Shown here piece after piece: positions 7,154-16,000 of a stretch of DNA of 23,182 nt; the stretch's first letter is position 1; every line of letters begins with the position of its first letter. A program made the translations under genes and the position numbers. This stretch comes from a virus. Under the pieces are notes generated by a model. That model was not told the origin of the DNA, made no database searches, and saw nothing but the letters and a program-made list of their open reading frames with translations. The stretch covers positions 1-23,182 of the IMG/VR virus record IMGVR_UViG_3300030331_000665, one strand, 5' to 3'.

Positions 7154-8053
7154 ATGAATAATATTGTAAGTATAAATACAGATAACTATTCTGCTATGGC
7201 TAAAGCTATGGGTTTAGAGCAAGAGAGTTCCAAATCATCTAGCACTTTAGCTAGACTAAAAGTTAGCACTCAAGCAATTATGGGTGAAAAGGAAGTAGGT
7301 GGAACTATGGAGACTGTTCAAAAAGTTGCTCCAGGATCATTTTATCTTGAGCTTCCCGAAGAAAATGACGCTATGTACTACGGAAAGAATGTGGTCATGA
7401 GACCTTTTATGCAAAGATTTTTTCTAAGAAAGTGGGTTAATCCGTCTGAAGGCAAGAAAGGATACTATGTCAAGACGCTGATGGCAGACAATCTAAACAT
7501 TGATCTGAAAGATAATGGTGGAAGTTTTAATTGTGGTAGACCTACAGGGTATATTAAAGACTTTAAAAGCTTAGATAAGAGTATGCAAGAGTCTATCAAA
7601 GCTGTAAGTAGAATAAGAAGTGTTTTTGGTACTGTAAGTTTTAATACAGTAATAAATGCAGATGGTTCTGATTCAGACAAGGTTATCAAAGATGTCCCTT
7701 TTATATGGGAGATAAGTGGTTCAACTGCTTTTAAAGAAGTAGGAGAAGTTTTTAAATCACTATCAAGCATGAAAAGATTGCCTGTTCAGCATGATGCTAA
7801 AATAAGCTTAGACAAAAGAGCAACAGCAGCAGGTGGATCATTTTTCGTACCTAAAATTGACATTAACTTTAAGAACGTACTGAAGGTAGAAGAAAAAGAC
7901 CAAGAAACATTTGGTAACTTTATAGCTTGGATTGAAAATTTTAATGGGTATATATCATCAGCTTGGGATGAAAAGAATCGTAACAAAGTATCAGAAGAAG
8001 ATATGAAAGTTGTTGACGAGTTCATTGAAGTTGATGACGATGCCGAGAAGTAA
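7154..8053 (+). CDS. Probable single-stranded DNA-binding protein with acidic tail
   Basis: A 299-residue protein of a family I recognise from cyanophages and other marine podoviruses, where it sits directly after the polymerase. Landmarks are INTDNYSAMAKAMG near the N-terminus, RPFMQRFFLRKW at about 83-94, TLMADNLNIDLKDN and FIAWIENFNGYI near residue 270. The C-terminus ends in an acidic tail (EFIEVDDDAEK), as in T7 gp2.5 and bacterial SSB, where such tails contact the polymerase and other partners. The function is inferred from position and tail, not from a recognised OB-fold motif. A clean AGGAG site precedes the ATG and the gene has a 36-base leader gap, the largest in the plus block. Confidence 0.7.
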   Translation: MNNIVSINTDNYSAMAKAMGLEQESSKSSSTLARLKVSTQAIMGEKEVGGTMETVQKVAPGSFYLELPEENDAMYYGKNVVMRPFMQRFFLRKWVNPSEGKKGYYVKTLMADNLNIDLKDNGGSFNCGRPTGYIKDFKSLDKSMQESIKAVSRIRSVFGTVSFNTVINADGSDSDKVIKDVPFIWEISGSTAFKEVGEVFKSLSSMKRLPVQHDAKISLDKRATAAGGSFFVPKIDINFKNVLKVEEKDQETFGNFIAWIENFNGYISSAWDEKNRNKVSEEDMKVVDEFIEVDDDAEK

Positions 8054-8792
8054 TAACCCTTTCAAGGTACATAATATAAATTATCTTTCGCCTAGTAGTA
8101 TTAACACATATATTAATGATACTCCTATGTGGATAGCTAGATATTTATTTGGTGCTAAATCATCAAGTGGTCCAGGTGCTATACGAGGGATAGCTGAAGA
8201 GTTTGTACTTGCAAACAAATATGAAAAGGGATCATTTGACTTTGATCTTTTAAACTTTAAATTTATGTCTTTGTGTGCTGAATCTAATATAGACATAGGG
8301 GATGTAAAGACAATTAAAGAACAGAAAGTTCTCAAAGATTATGGAAACATAATAGATAAGCATTTTAGTTACAAAGAACTAGAAGACTATCAAGAAAAGG
8401 TAGAAGTACAAATTGACGATCTACCTATACCTATTATGGGTTATATTGACTTTAGATTTAAAGATACTATAGTTGATCTCAAGACAACGAGTAGAATGCC
8501 TTCTAGACCTACTGAAGCACAGAATAGACAGATGGCATTATATTCTATGGCTTACCCTAAAAAGAAAGTAGAGCTCTTCTTTGCTAGTCCAAAAGACTAC
8601 AAGAAGTTTCCTCTAAAGAATCTTTCTGCTTACAAGAAGCAACTACAAAAAGTAGCTTTTAGTATTCAGAAGTTTTTGTCTATCAGTGATGATAAGCATG
8701 AGTTAGCTTCTTTAGTTTATCCTAACTACGACTCATGGATGTGGTCAAGTGACATGAAAGAAGAAGCTAAAAAAATATGGAGTGTAAAATAG
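8040..8792 (+). CDS. PD-(D/E)XK nuclease, RecB/Cas4-like
   Basis: A 250-residue nuclease of the PDDEXK superfamily. Motifs are RGIAEE at about 49-54 (motif I), GYIDF with Asp137, the core VDLKTT with Asp146 and Lys148, and Q164-x-x-x-Y168 in RQMALY, which is typical of RecB-family nucleases. It probably works as the phage exonuclease in recombination and host-DNA turnover, taking the place of T7 gp6. ATG 8040 has GAAG 9 bases upstream; ATG 8034 in the same frame is also possible. The start overlaps the upstream gene by about 14 bases. Confidence 0.82.
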   Translation: MPRSNNPFKVHNINYLSPSSINTYINDTPMWIARYLFGAKSSSGPGAIRGIAEEFVLANKYEKGSFDFDLLNFKFMSLCAESNIDIGDVKTIKEQKVLKDYGNIIDKHFSYKELEDYQEKVEVQIDDLPIPIMGYIDFRFKDTIVDLKTTSRMPSRPTEAQNRQMALYSMAYPKKKVELFFASPKDYKKFPLKNLSAYKKQLQKVAFSIQKFLSISDDKHELASLVYPNYDSWMWSSDMKEEAKKIWSVK

Positions 8793-9025
8793 TGGCAGAT
8801 AAAAAGATAGAAGATTTGCAAAAAGACATTGAAACTATGGAAAAAGAATTAGCTGAAGCTAAGAAGACTCTTCGTGAAATGAAAACAAAAGGCTTACGTG
8901 AAGCAATGGAAGCTAAAAAACTAGCAGATGAAGCTGTAAGAGAAGAGATGAAAGCACTTGGCTATGACTATAGTAGATCAGAGTATGAGTTCAATCCTTT
9001 TGCAGGATGGAGAAGAATACTTTAG
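8792..9025 (+). CDS. Small coiled-coil protein
   Basis: Translation from GTG 8792 gives 77 residues starting MADKKIEDL. I prefer this to the in-frame ATG at 8777 because GTG forms a TAGTG junction with the upstream stop and has GGAG about 8 bases before it. Residues about 5-58 are nearly all Glu, Lys, Ala and Leu in a coiled-coil pattern. The C-terminal 20 residues (YDYSRSEYEFNPFAGW) are aromatic and probably form a separate short motif. It sits between two nucleases, so a structural or partner role in recombination is possible. No family recognised. Confidence 0.6.
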   Translation: MADKKIEDLQKDIETMEKELAEAKKTLREMKTKGLREAMEAKKLADEAVREEMKALGYDYSRSEYEFNPFAGWRRIL

Positions 9026-9474
9026 TGTCTCCTCATAGGGCATATCGTGTAGCATTGAAGAATGGATATAGGAGTGGTTTAGAACATAAACTATCCATTT
9101 ATCTAAAAGAATTAAAGTATAAATTTACTTATGAATCTTTAAAGATAGAGTGGCAAGATTTAGCTTATCGCACCTATACTCCAGACTTCATACTTAAAAA
9201 TGGAATTATAATAGAAACAAAAGGCAGATTCATAGCTGCCGATAGAAGAAAACATCTAGCTATAAAGAAGCAACATCCGTCTTTAGATATTAGATTTGTG
9301 TTTGAGAACAGCAGAAACAAACTTAGAAAAGGTGCTAAATCAACATACGCACAGTGGTGTCTGAAACATGATTTTCGTTACTATGATAGAATTATACCCG
9401 AAGATTGGTTGAAAGAAAAAGGCAAGAATAAACATCCCAAGTTTATTAAATACACAGGAATTAAAATAAAATAG
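9007..9474 (+). CDS. T7-type endonuclease I (Holliday-junction resolvase)
   Basis: A 155-residue protein matching phage endonuclease I (T7 gp3). The active-site residues line up with T7 spacing: Glu26 in SGLEHK, Asp60 in YTPDF, Glu70 and Lys72 in IIIETKGRF, equivalent to T7 Glu20, Asp55, Glu65 and Lys67. T7 gp3 acts as a dimer, cuts four-way junctions, and degrades host DNA. The start overlaps the previous gene by 19 bases and lacks a good ribosome-binding site at ideal spacing, so reinitiation is likely. With endonuclease VII at 4660-5103 this phage has two unrelated junction resolvases. Confidence 0.88.
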   Translation: MEKNTLVSPHRAYRVALKNGYRSGLEHKLSIYLKELKYKFTYESLKIEWQDLAYRTYTPDFILKNGIIIETKGRFIAADRRKHLAIKKQHPSLDIRFVFENSRNKLRKGAKSTYAQWCLKHDFRYYDRIIPEDWLKEKGKNKHPKFIKYTGIKIK

Positions 9475-9483
9475 GAGAAACAT

Positions 9484-9813
9484 ATGACAGACAAACTACA
9501 AGAACCTGGAAGAGACGATTTTCTTCTCGTGATTAAACCTCACGTAAACGAAGACAATAAATGGACAGGAGAGGTGTCAGTAAATATTGTTACCTCAGAA
9601 AATAATAAACTAGATGATGAAGATTATTTTTCTATGATGGACTTTACTAGACTTATAGGTGCGTCTATACCTGTTATGGAAGTTAATCCTAGATATAGAG
9701 CTTTACTTGAGAAACAAGCAGACAAATATATGCCTCTAAAAAAAGAAGAAAATATGTTGAAAGTTTCAGATGTGCGTGATAATGTTATAGAAGTTAATTT
9801 TAGGAAAGAGTAA
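9484..9813 (+). CDS. Conserved marine-phage protein, unknown function
   Basis: A 109-residue acidic protein with a good GGAGA ribosome-binding site. The pattern DFLLVIKPHVNEDNKWTGEV near the N-terminus followed by an acidic DDEDYFSMMDFTRLI segment is one I have seen in other marine phages near the replication genes. The C-terminal part is a predicted short strand (NVIEVNF). It is soluble and without catalytic motif. It lies between endonuclease I and the DUF3310 gene. Confidence 0.65.
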   Translation: MTDKLQEPGRDDFLLVIKPHVNEDNKWTGEVSVNIVTSENNKLDDEDYFSMMDFTRLIGASIPVMEVNPRYRALLEKQADKYMPLKKEENMLKVSDVRDNVIEVNFRKE

Positions 9814-9816
9814 TAT

Positions 9817-10134
9817 ATGGGACAGTATGCACAAGATATAAAAAAAGTATATAGAAGTATAGGCGATAAGGCTAGACAACAAGCACAAGAACAATCAGAC
9901 CATAAACAAACTTTGGACATGGTTAATAGTCCACCTCACTATAATAATTCAGGCATTGAATGCATAGAGGCTATCAAGGCTATGTTAGGTAGTGGTTTTA
10001 AGTATTACTTACAAGGTAATATTTTAAAATATTTATGGAGATACGAGTATAAAGATGGTGTACAAGACTTAAAAAAAGCACAATGGTATCTCAGTGAGCT
10101 CATAGATAACGTTGAGGAAAATGATACAACTTAA
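9817..10134 (+). CDS. DUF3310 protein (T7 gp1.7-related nucleotide kinase family)
   Basis: A 105-residue protein with the DUF3310 domain at about 35-98: VNSPPHY, GIECIEAI, then GNILKYLWRYEYKDGVQDLKKAQWYL in two blocks. The family includes T7 gp1.7, reported to be a nucleotide kinase acting on dTMP and dGMP. The position directly before the ribonucleotide reductase supports a role in dNTP supply. The first 30 residues are a Gln-rich, charged extension. It overlaps the next small gene by 14 bases. Enzymatic activity is inferred from the family only. Confidence 0.82.
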   Translation: MGQYAQDIKKVYRSIGDKARQQAQEQSDHKQTLDMVNSPPHYNNSGIECIEAIKAMLGSGFKYYLQGNILKYLWRYEYKDGVQDLKKAQWYLSELIDNVEENDTT

Positions 10135-10288
10135 AGTTTGGTTTACAATTATTGTAGACGAAGAAGAATACCCAGTACCTGCTGATGGCAAGGTTGAAAT
10201 AGAAATAGAGGATTATATGCAGAACATATTTCACGATATGGAAGGCTTGAAACTAAAAAATATAAAGATTATTAGGAGTGACAGATGA
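10121..10288 (+). CDS. 55-residue conserved small protein upstream of reductase
   Basis: The ATG at 10121 lies inside the end of the DUF3310 gene with GAGG close upstream, and the stop forms an ATGA overlap with the reductase start. The product has a beta strand LKVWFTIIVDEEEYPVP, an acidic loop, a helix around IEDYMQNIFHDMEG and a final strand LKNIKIIR. I have seen similar small proteins in marine phages but know no function. Coupling to the reductase makes a link to nucleotide metabolism possible, though unproven. Confidence 0.6.
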   Translation: MIQLKVWFTIIVDEEEYPVPADGKVEIEIEDYMQNIFHDMEGLKLKNIKIIRSDR

Positions 10289-12216
10289 ATAATTATTTAC
10301 CAACAGATTATCAAAATTTTATTGCGTTATCTCGTTACGCAAGATGGAAAGATGACGAACAAAGAAGAGAGACTTGGTTAGAAACTGTAGACAGATACTT
10401 TGACTACATGGAAAATCATCTAAAGAAAAAACATAATTATACTTTAACTAAAGCATTAAAACAAAAGCTTACAGACAGTATAATTTCACTAGGTATAATG
10501 CCTAGTATGAGAGCATTAATGACTGCAGGAGTTGCTCTAGATAGATGTCATGTAGCAGGTTATAACTGTAGCTATATACCTGTAGATAGTCCACGTTCAT
10601 TTGACGAGTGTATGTATATACTTATGTGTGGTACGGGTGTAGGATTCTCTGTAGAAAGAGAGAATGTGGATAAGTTACCTACAGTCAACGAACATTTTGA
10701 GAAAAGCACAACAGTCATAACTGTTGCAGATAGTAGACCTGGATGGGCAAGAGCTTTGCGTGAACTTATTGCTATGTTATATGTAGGTCAGATACCCTCT
10801 TTAGATGTATCTCAAGTTAGACCTGCAGGTGCTAGGCTCAAGACGTTTGGTGGTAGAGCATCAGGACCTCAACCTTTGGTTGATCTTTACAACTTTTGTG
10901 TAGCTATCTTCAAGAAAGCTGCAGGCAGAAGATTATATCCTATTGAGTGTCACGATATTATGTGTAAGATAGGAGAAGTTGTGGTTGTAGGTGGTGTTAG
11001 ACGTTCTGCATTAATTAGTTTGTCTAATCTTAACGATGACCAAATGAGACACGCAAAGTCAGGATCATGGTGGGAGAATGAAGGACACAGAGCATTGGCT
11101 AATAACTCTGTGGCATATAAAGGTAAACCCGACATGGGAACATTCATGAGAGAATGGTTAGCCTTGTATGAATCTAAGTCAGGTGAACGTGGTATATTTA
11201 ATCGTAAGTCTGCTATTAAAAAGGTAGAGGAGAACGGAAGACGTAAATCTAACTATGCTTTTGGTTGTAATCCTTGTAGTGAGATTATACTAAGACCATA
11301 TCAATTCTGTAATCTTACAGAAGTTGTCTGCAGAGAAGCAGATCATCTAGACATTTTGAAAGAAAAAGTTAGACTATCCACTATCCTTGGAACTTTTCAA
11401 TCTACGCTTACAGATTTTAAATATCTTAGGAAAGTATGGAAAGAAAATACAGAAGAAGAAAGACTATTAGGTGTATCACTTACAGGTATATTGGATTGTT
11501 ATTTACTAAATAATGGAACTAAAGAATCCATACAAAGAATGTTAATGGAGCTAAAAGAGGTAGCTGTTGAAACAAACAGAAAGTTCTCAAAAGATTTAGG
11601 TATACCACAGTCAACTGCAATAACTTGTGTTAAACCATCAGGAACTGTATCACAATTAGTTGATAGTGCTAGTGGTATTCACGCTAGACATAATGACTTC
11701 TACATTAGAACTGTGCGTGGAGATAATAAAGACCCACTTACGCAGTTTATGAAAGAAGTAGGCATACCTATAGAACCTGATATTACTAAGCCTGATAGTG
11801 TCTCTGTATTTAGTTTTCCTATGAAGTCTCCTATGGGTGCTATTACAAGAACAGACATGACTGCAATAGAACAGTTAGACTATTGGCTTATGTTTCAGAG
11901 ACATTGGTGTGAACACAAACCCTCTGTTACCGTTTCTGTGAAAGAGAATGAATGGATGGAAGTAGGTGCTTGGGTCTTTCAAAACTTTGATGAGGTTTCT
12001 GGAATATCTTTCTTACCTTTTAGTGAGCATACCTATAAACAAGCACCCTATCAAGACATAGACGAAAAAGAGTATGAAGAGTTGACAAAAAAGATGCCAA
12101 CTGCTATAGATTGGAGTAAGCTTCAAGACTTTGAAAAAGAAGACACGACTACAGGCACAAAAGATTTAGCTTGTGTGGCAGGGTCTTGTGAAATTGTTGA
12201 TATTGAAGGGAGATAA
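10285..12216 (+). CDS. nrdJ: Adenosylcobalamin-dependent (class II) ribonucleoside-triphosphate reductase
   Basis: A 643-residue monomeric class II reductase that makes dNTPs from NTPs using B12. The active site is NPCSEI with Asn329, Cys331 (thiyl radical site) and Glu333. The redox partner cysteines are Cys95 in GYNCSY and Cys342 in QFCNLTEV. The C-terminal pair Cys630/Cys635 in LACVAGSCEI matches the shuttle cysteines of the Lactobacillus enzyme, so a thioredoxin-type donor is needed; none is encoded in this window. Other landmarks are GTGVGFSVER at about 116-125 and VGGVRRSALIS at 235-245. It needs no partner subunit and no oxygen. AGGAG precedes the ATG. Confidence 0.93.
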   Translation: MNNYLPTDYQNFIALSRYARWKDDEQRRETWLETVDRYFDYMENHLKKKHNYTLTKALKQKLTDSIISLGIMPSMRALMTAGVALDRCHVAGYNCSYIPVDSPRSFDECMYILMCGTGVGFSVERENVDKLPTVNEHFEKSTTVITVADSRPGWARALRELIAMLYVGQIPSLDVSQVRPAGARLKTFGGRASGPQPLVDLYNFCVAIFKKAAGRRLYPIECHDIMCKIGEVVVVGGVRRSALISLSNLNDDQMRHAKSGSWWENEGHRALANNSVAYKGKPDMGTFMREWLALYESKSGERGIFNRKSAIKKVEENGRRKSNYAFGCNPCSEIILRPYQFCNLTEVVCREADHLDILKEKVRLSTILGTFQSTLTDFKYLRKVWKENTEEERLLGVSLTGILDCYLLNNGTKESIQRMLMELKEVAVETNRKFSKDLGIPQSTAITCVKPSGTVSQLVDSASGIHARHNDFYIRTVRGDNKDPLTQFMKEVGIPIEPDITKPDSVSVFSFPMKSPMGAITRTDMTAIEQLDYWLMFQRHWCEHKPSVTVSVKENEWMEVGAWVFQNFDEVSGISFLPFSEHTYKQAPYQDIDEKEYEELTKKMPTAIDWSKLQDFEKEDTTTGTKDLACVAGSCEIVDIEGR

Positions 12217-12218
12217 GT

Positions 12219-12464
12219 ATGAGAGATATAATGTTAGCTGCACTAAAATCTTTTTATGTTGGAAATATAAATAGGCACATAGCCAATGTAGAGGTTTATT
12301 TAAGAATGCCTGTAGGTATAGGAGAACACTCTGATATACAAGAATCTATTGATAAAGAGATAGAAAAGATTGCTCAGTTTGATGATAGGTTAGCTATGAT
12401 TCAAAAATACTTTGAGAGAAAAGAAGATGTCAAAAAAGAAGAAACGAAATCCAAATCTAAGTAA
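12219..12464 (+). CDS. Conserved small marine-phage protein, unknown function
   Basis: An 81-residue protein starting MRDIMLAALKSFY, with a middle motif MPVGIGEHSDI and a helical region with a Lys/Glu-rich tail. I recognise the RDIM...NVEVYL...PVGIGEH pattern from cyanophages and other marine phages, where no function has been assigned. GGGAG lies before the ATG, two bases after the reductase stop. It is soluble and probably helical. Confidence 0.7.
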   Translation: MRDIMLAALKSFYVGNINRHIANVEVYLRMPVGIGEHSDIQESIDKEIEKIAQFDDRLAMIQKYFERKEDVKKEETKSKSK

Positions 12465-12678
12465 GTACGATGCACCTTTACGGATTCAATTTGATAGGGG
12501 TGTGAATGCTTTTAGGGGTAAGCAGTATATTAAAAATGTTAAAGGACATAAAGTAATAGCTACAGAAAGTCCTTATCATTTGAACACGATGCAACATAGG
12601 GAGTGGCAAAGAGGATATAATTACGCTTACTTTAAACAGTTGGAAAAGGTAAAAAATGAAACTAGAAGAGGAAGCTAA
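12427..12678 (+). CDS. Ribosome modulation factor-like small basic protein
   Basis: Starting at ATG 12427 the product has 83 residues with a very basic N-terminus (MSKKKKRNPN). Residues 24-31 (RGVNAFRG), 49-50 (PY) and 60-67 (WQRGYNYA) follow the E. coli RMF plan: RGxxAGxxG, then CPY, then WxxGWxxA with identical spacing inside each motif and about 9 extra residues in the loop. RMF binds the 30S ribosome and drives 100S dimer formation, shutting down translation. The basic charge fits RNA binding. The upstream TTG at 12412 is less likely than the ATG. It overlaps the preceding gene by 38 bases. The function is inference from a short motif. Confidence 0.55.
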   Translation: MSKKKKRNPNLSKYDAPLRIQFDRGVNAFRGKQYIKNVKGHKVIATESPYHLNTMQHREWQRGYNYAYFKQLEKVKNETRRGS

Positions 12679-12820
12679 AAAATACATGGAAGAGAAGAAT
12701 AAAACTCTTCCTAAAAAGCTAGAAGAAATAATAGAAAATGTAAAGCTTTTGCATGGCTTGTCCGAAGTAGTTTTAAAAAAGTTAAAGGAGTTAAATGCAA
12801 AAAATAACTCCAACGCATGA
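12656..12820 (+). CDS. 54-residue helical charged protein
   Basis: The ATG lies inside the end of the RMF-like gene (23-base overlap) and the stop lies inside the start of the membrane-protein gene (26-base overlap). The product is Lys/Glu/Leu-rich, with predicted helices KLEEEAKKYMEEKNK and LPKKLEEIIENVKLL. The AT-rich context makes chance ORFs common, but the arrangement fills an otherwise empty gap between two genes and a purine-rich site precedes the start. No family recognised. Confidence 0.5.
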   Translation: MKLEEEAKKYMEEKNKTLPKKLEEIIENVKLLHGLSEVVLKKLKELNAKNNSNA

Positions 12821-13046
12821 CCTGTCTTGGTATCTAAAATGGACAGGTTCAATGTTCATCATGTCAGGGATAGTGTGTAGAGCAGTAGGAGTTTTCCCCT
12901 TTTACGACCTCTGTTCTTCATTCATAGGCACGGGACTGTTGGCTGGTATGGCTTATCTTTGGCATGATAGAGCATTACTCATGGTTAATGGGGTAGCTTG
13001 TGCTGCTCTAGCCATGGGTATTCTCAGATACATATCTTCTACTTAA
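12795..13046 (+). CDS. Small three-helix membrane protein, DUF6552-like
   Basis: An 83-residue protein with three hydrophobic segments at about 15-30, 38-56 and 61-79. Motifs include LSWYLKWTGS near the start and AYLWHDRALLMVNGVA, a WxDRAL pattern I recall from small cyanophage membrane proteins (I believe DUF6552; unverified). A strong AAAGGAG site precedes the ATG. It is the last gene of the plus block and its stop codon overlaps that of the opposing gene. Function unknown. Confidence 0.7.
   Translation: MQKITPTHDLSWYLKWTGSMFIMSGIVCRAVGVFPFYDLCSSFIGTGLLAGMAYLWHDRALLMVNGVACAALAMGILRYISST
13043..13046. other. Overlapping convergent stop codons (TTAA)
   Basis: The plus-strand TAA (13044-13046) and the minus-strand TAA (read from 13045 to 13043) share bases within TTAA. 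The replication block and the virion block therefore meet with no intergenic space. I saw no GC-rich hairpin followed by a T run near the junction on either strand. Confidence 0.9.
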
Positions 13047-16000
13047 TTATCTTTACCTACATCCTTTGGTAGTGGTTGTTGGTTCTTGTATGTCTTTGAC
13101 ATATGTTCAGGTAAATATTCCCAATAAGGTGTTTCTCTTCTTCTTTTAAAATAGTTTAGTTTAGCTTTCTTAAATAACTCAACTCCATGACTATCTAAAA
13201 CCATCGCCTTACCATAAGCACTAGCTGCTTGTTTAACTTGATTTATCATTTGTTTTTTCTCGTATGGTAAAGCTTTTTTGTAAGCCTCTGTTTGGATTAA
13301 CTCCAAGCCATACTGATGAAATTGAGCACCTGTGTATCCCTCTAATATGGAATACTGTTCTAAATCTAGCTCAACCCTAGTGCCATCAAATCCTTCAATA
13401 GACATTTTTCTAGAGGGTCTACTATGAGCATATTCCATTTTAATTAGTTCTTTTGCAAAAGGATCATCTTTAATAGAGTATTCTCTTGTAATACTTGTGA
13501 CTACTTCTAAAACATCGTTTGGCAGACCCCTATCTCCATACTGCTCTATATACATTAATCTACCAAACATATCATGTCTTATGGGCAGATCGTTTCTTAA
13601 AAAAGGTATAGCGTCTTTAATAACGTCTAAAGCTGTGTAGGTGTCTCTGATAAACGGGTCACTAGTTCTGCCATACATTCTTAAAGCGTTTGGTGTAGAA
13701 GCACGAGCAGCCTGCATTGAAAATTTATTTAGAGCGTACTCATAGGTATTAGTTCCCCCTTCTGCAGCTTTTGCAAACTGCTCTATGTCTTTAGACAACT
13801 GAGCAATTCCTGTTAACATGGCTTTATCAGCTATATTTGCCCATGCAGATGCTACTGTCATAGAAACTGCAGTTGAGAGATACTTTTCCATATCAGCATA
13901 TTTATCTGTATCTTTTATAGCACCCATTCTTCTATATATCTCATATATGTCTGCACCAAATCCTATTGGTGTAGCAAATGGATCAAAGCGATTAAAACTA
14001 TATGTTTTATCCCCTATTCTTACTGCTTTATCTTGGAAGCCTAGACCTTGAGTTTTTACCATGTCTTGCTTATAGCCATCAGTTGTTCCTGTAATTACAC
14101 CTTGAGAAGCTAGTATAGTTCCCCCTGCTATGACACCACTTCCAGCAACTATTCTTCCTATAGCCTCATCAGCTTCTGCACCACCTTTTGCTATGGCTCT
14201 AAGTATCGCAGGATTACCTAGAGCAAAAAATGAATTAGTTAAAGAGTATCCCGCTAAGTTAAGAGGTGTTCTTACAAATGGCAAATAAGTAGCTGTTATG
14301 TTTCCTATTATAGGAACTCTTTTTATTTTAGCTACACCTGAAGCTATCTTGTTATCTTTTGTAAAAGTAATTCTTGCCGCATCTTCAAGAGCCGCTTTTT
14401 CTAGTTGAGCTGGAGTATCATTTATTATTTTACTTACAAACTCTCCATGCTTTCTAGTTCCAGGAATCAATCCTTCTTTAGCAGCACCTCTATAAGCTTG
14501 TTGATATACAAAGGCTGATTTACCCATTGTCTTAAACAACGCATCAGTGGCTAACAATATCTTTCCAGGAAACCTAACCACACCACCTACTATTCGTCTA
14601 CCTATTCCAGCTCCTGCTTGAGCAGAACCTACCCCTACTATTTCTTCGTATTCACTTCTGCTCATCCTTTTTAATTCAGGTGGTAAATCACCATCTTTTA
14701 GAACTTTAATAAAGTTTTTTCCTGCCTCAAGCATAGAGTGTGCAGTTCCCATAGTTCTACCAGCGACCTCACTAAAGTAAACTCTATCTTTTGGAGCTTT
14801 AAGAAAAGGAGAACGAATAGCACCCACTATTGCTGCAGTAGGAGTTGCTACGAGAGTTTCATACAACTGTGTAAATGCGTTACCGACAGTATTCACAAGA
14901 TACGTACTAGGAGATGATAGGTAGTTAAAATATATTAACTGATTCAATTTATCTGTATTTGTATCAGTAAACTTATCTTTCATAAGTTTGTTTAGTGCTT
15001 CATCAGTATTGTTAGCTAAATCATTAGCTGCTTTGCTGATTTTAGCTATGTCTCCACCCAATACTGCAGCAGTAAGTTCACTTATCTGTTTATTTCTTAA
15101 ACTACTATTACTACCTACGGGTATGTTAAATGCTTGTAATGTTCTACCCGCGTTAGCTTGTAACCCTAAAACTTTTTCTTGTATAGCTCTATGTCTTAGC
15201 ACAGCTTTTGATAATTGTCCTTGTGCTTGTGTCCCACCTTTACCTGAGTCAACTAATATCGCTAATGATTTTACTTTATCAGCAGAGGCTATGAATAGTT
15301 GTCTTGTCGCAGTTACTAATTCTGGAGAACTAGGTTTTTCACCTAGCTGTTTAAAAAACGCTTCAAAATTCTCTTCTGTTAGACCTAACCTTTTAGCTCT
15401 CTCTTTAGTTTTTTTATTACTTGCTACACTACCTACAGCTTTTCCAAATTGTATTTTATTCTGCTTACTTATATTTTTGACCATATCACCTACACCATCA
15501 TTTACAGTCTCAAATAAGTCATCTCCTTCGTTATTCTTAAATTTAATTTCTAGGTTTACCTCTGGTCTTATTTTTCCACTTGGGTCTCTATAAACAGAAT
15601 CTATTTTTGCTGCATCAAATATAGGGTTAGGCAGTAATGCTTTAGAGTTTCCTGTTTTTTCTAATAAGTCTACAGTCTCGTCAGATGCTTTCTTTACATT
15701 TATAGCCTCTTCTGCGGCATCAACTGTCTCTTTACTAAGTGCTTTTCTAACAGGGTCTTTTGAACCTTTGAATAAAAGTTTAGCTGCCCTTACACCTATC
15801 TCTATAGGAAAGGCTACAACAGCGTCTTCTATAGCCATCTTCAATCTAGACTGTGCCTCTGTATCTTTTGGGTTGGATTTTAGTTGATCTATAGCATCGC
15901 CAACACCCGGAACTTCAGTCAGTTCAGGTATCTGTGCCAATATATCAGATAGTCTACCTTCATCTCCTGCAGATACAAGCTGTGATCCAACAACTGAATC

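Noticed and set aside
12820-12848. Inverted repeat ACCTGTC / GACAGGT with a 15-base loop
   Set aside because: It lies at the start of the membrane-protein coding region, has only 7-base arms, a long loop and no following T run, so it is not a credible terminator or operator on its own.
14988-15593. 201-codon ORF on the plus strand inside the large virion gene
   Set aside because: It is antisense to a well-supported 1172-codon gene, has no ribosome-binding site I could see and no recognisable domain.
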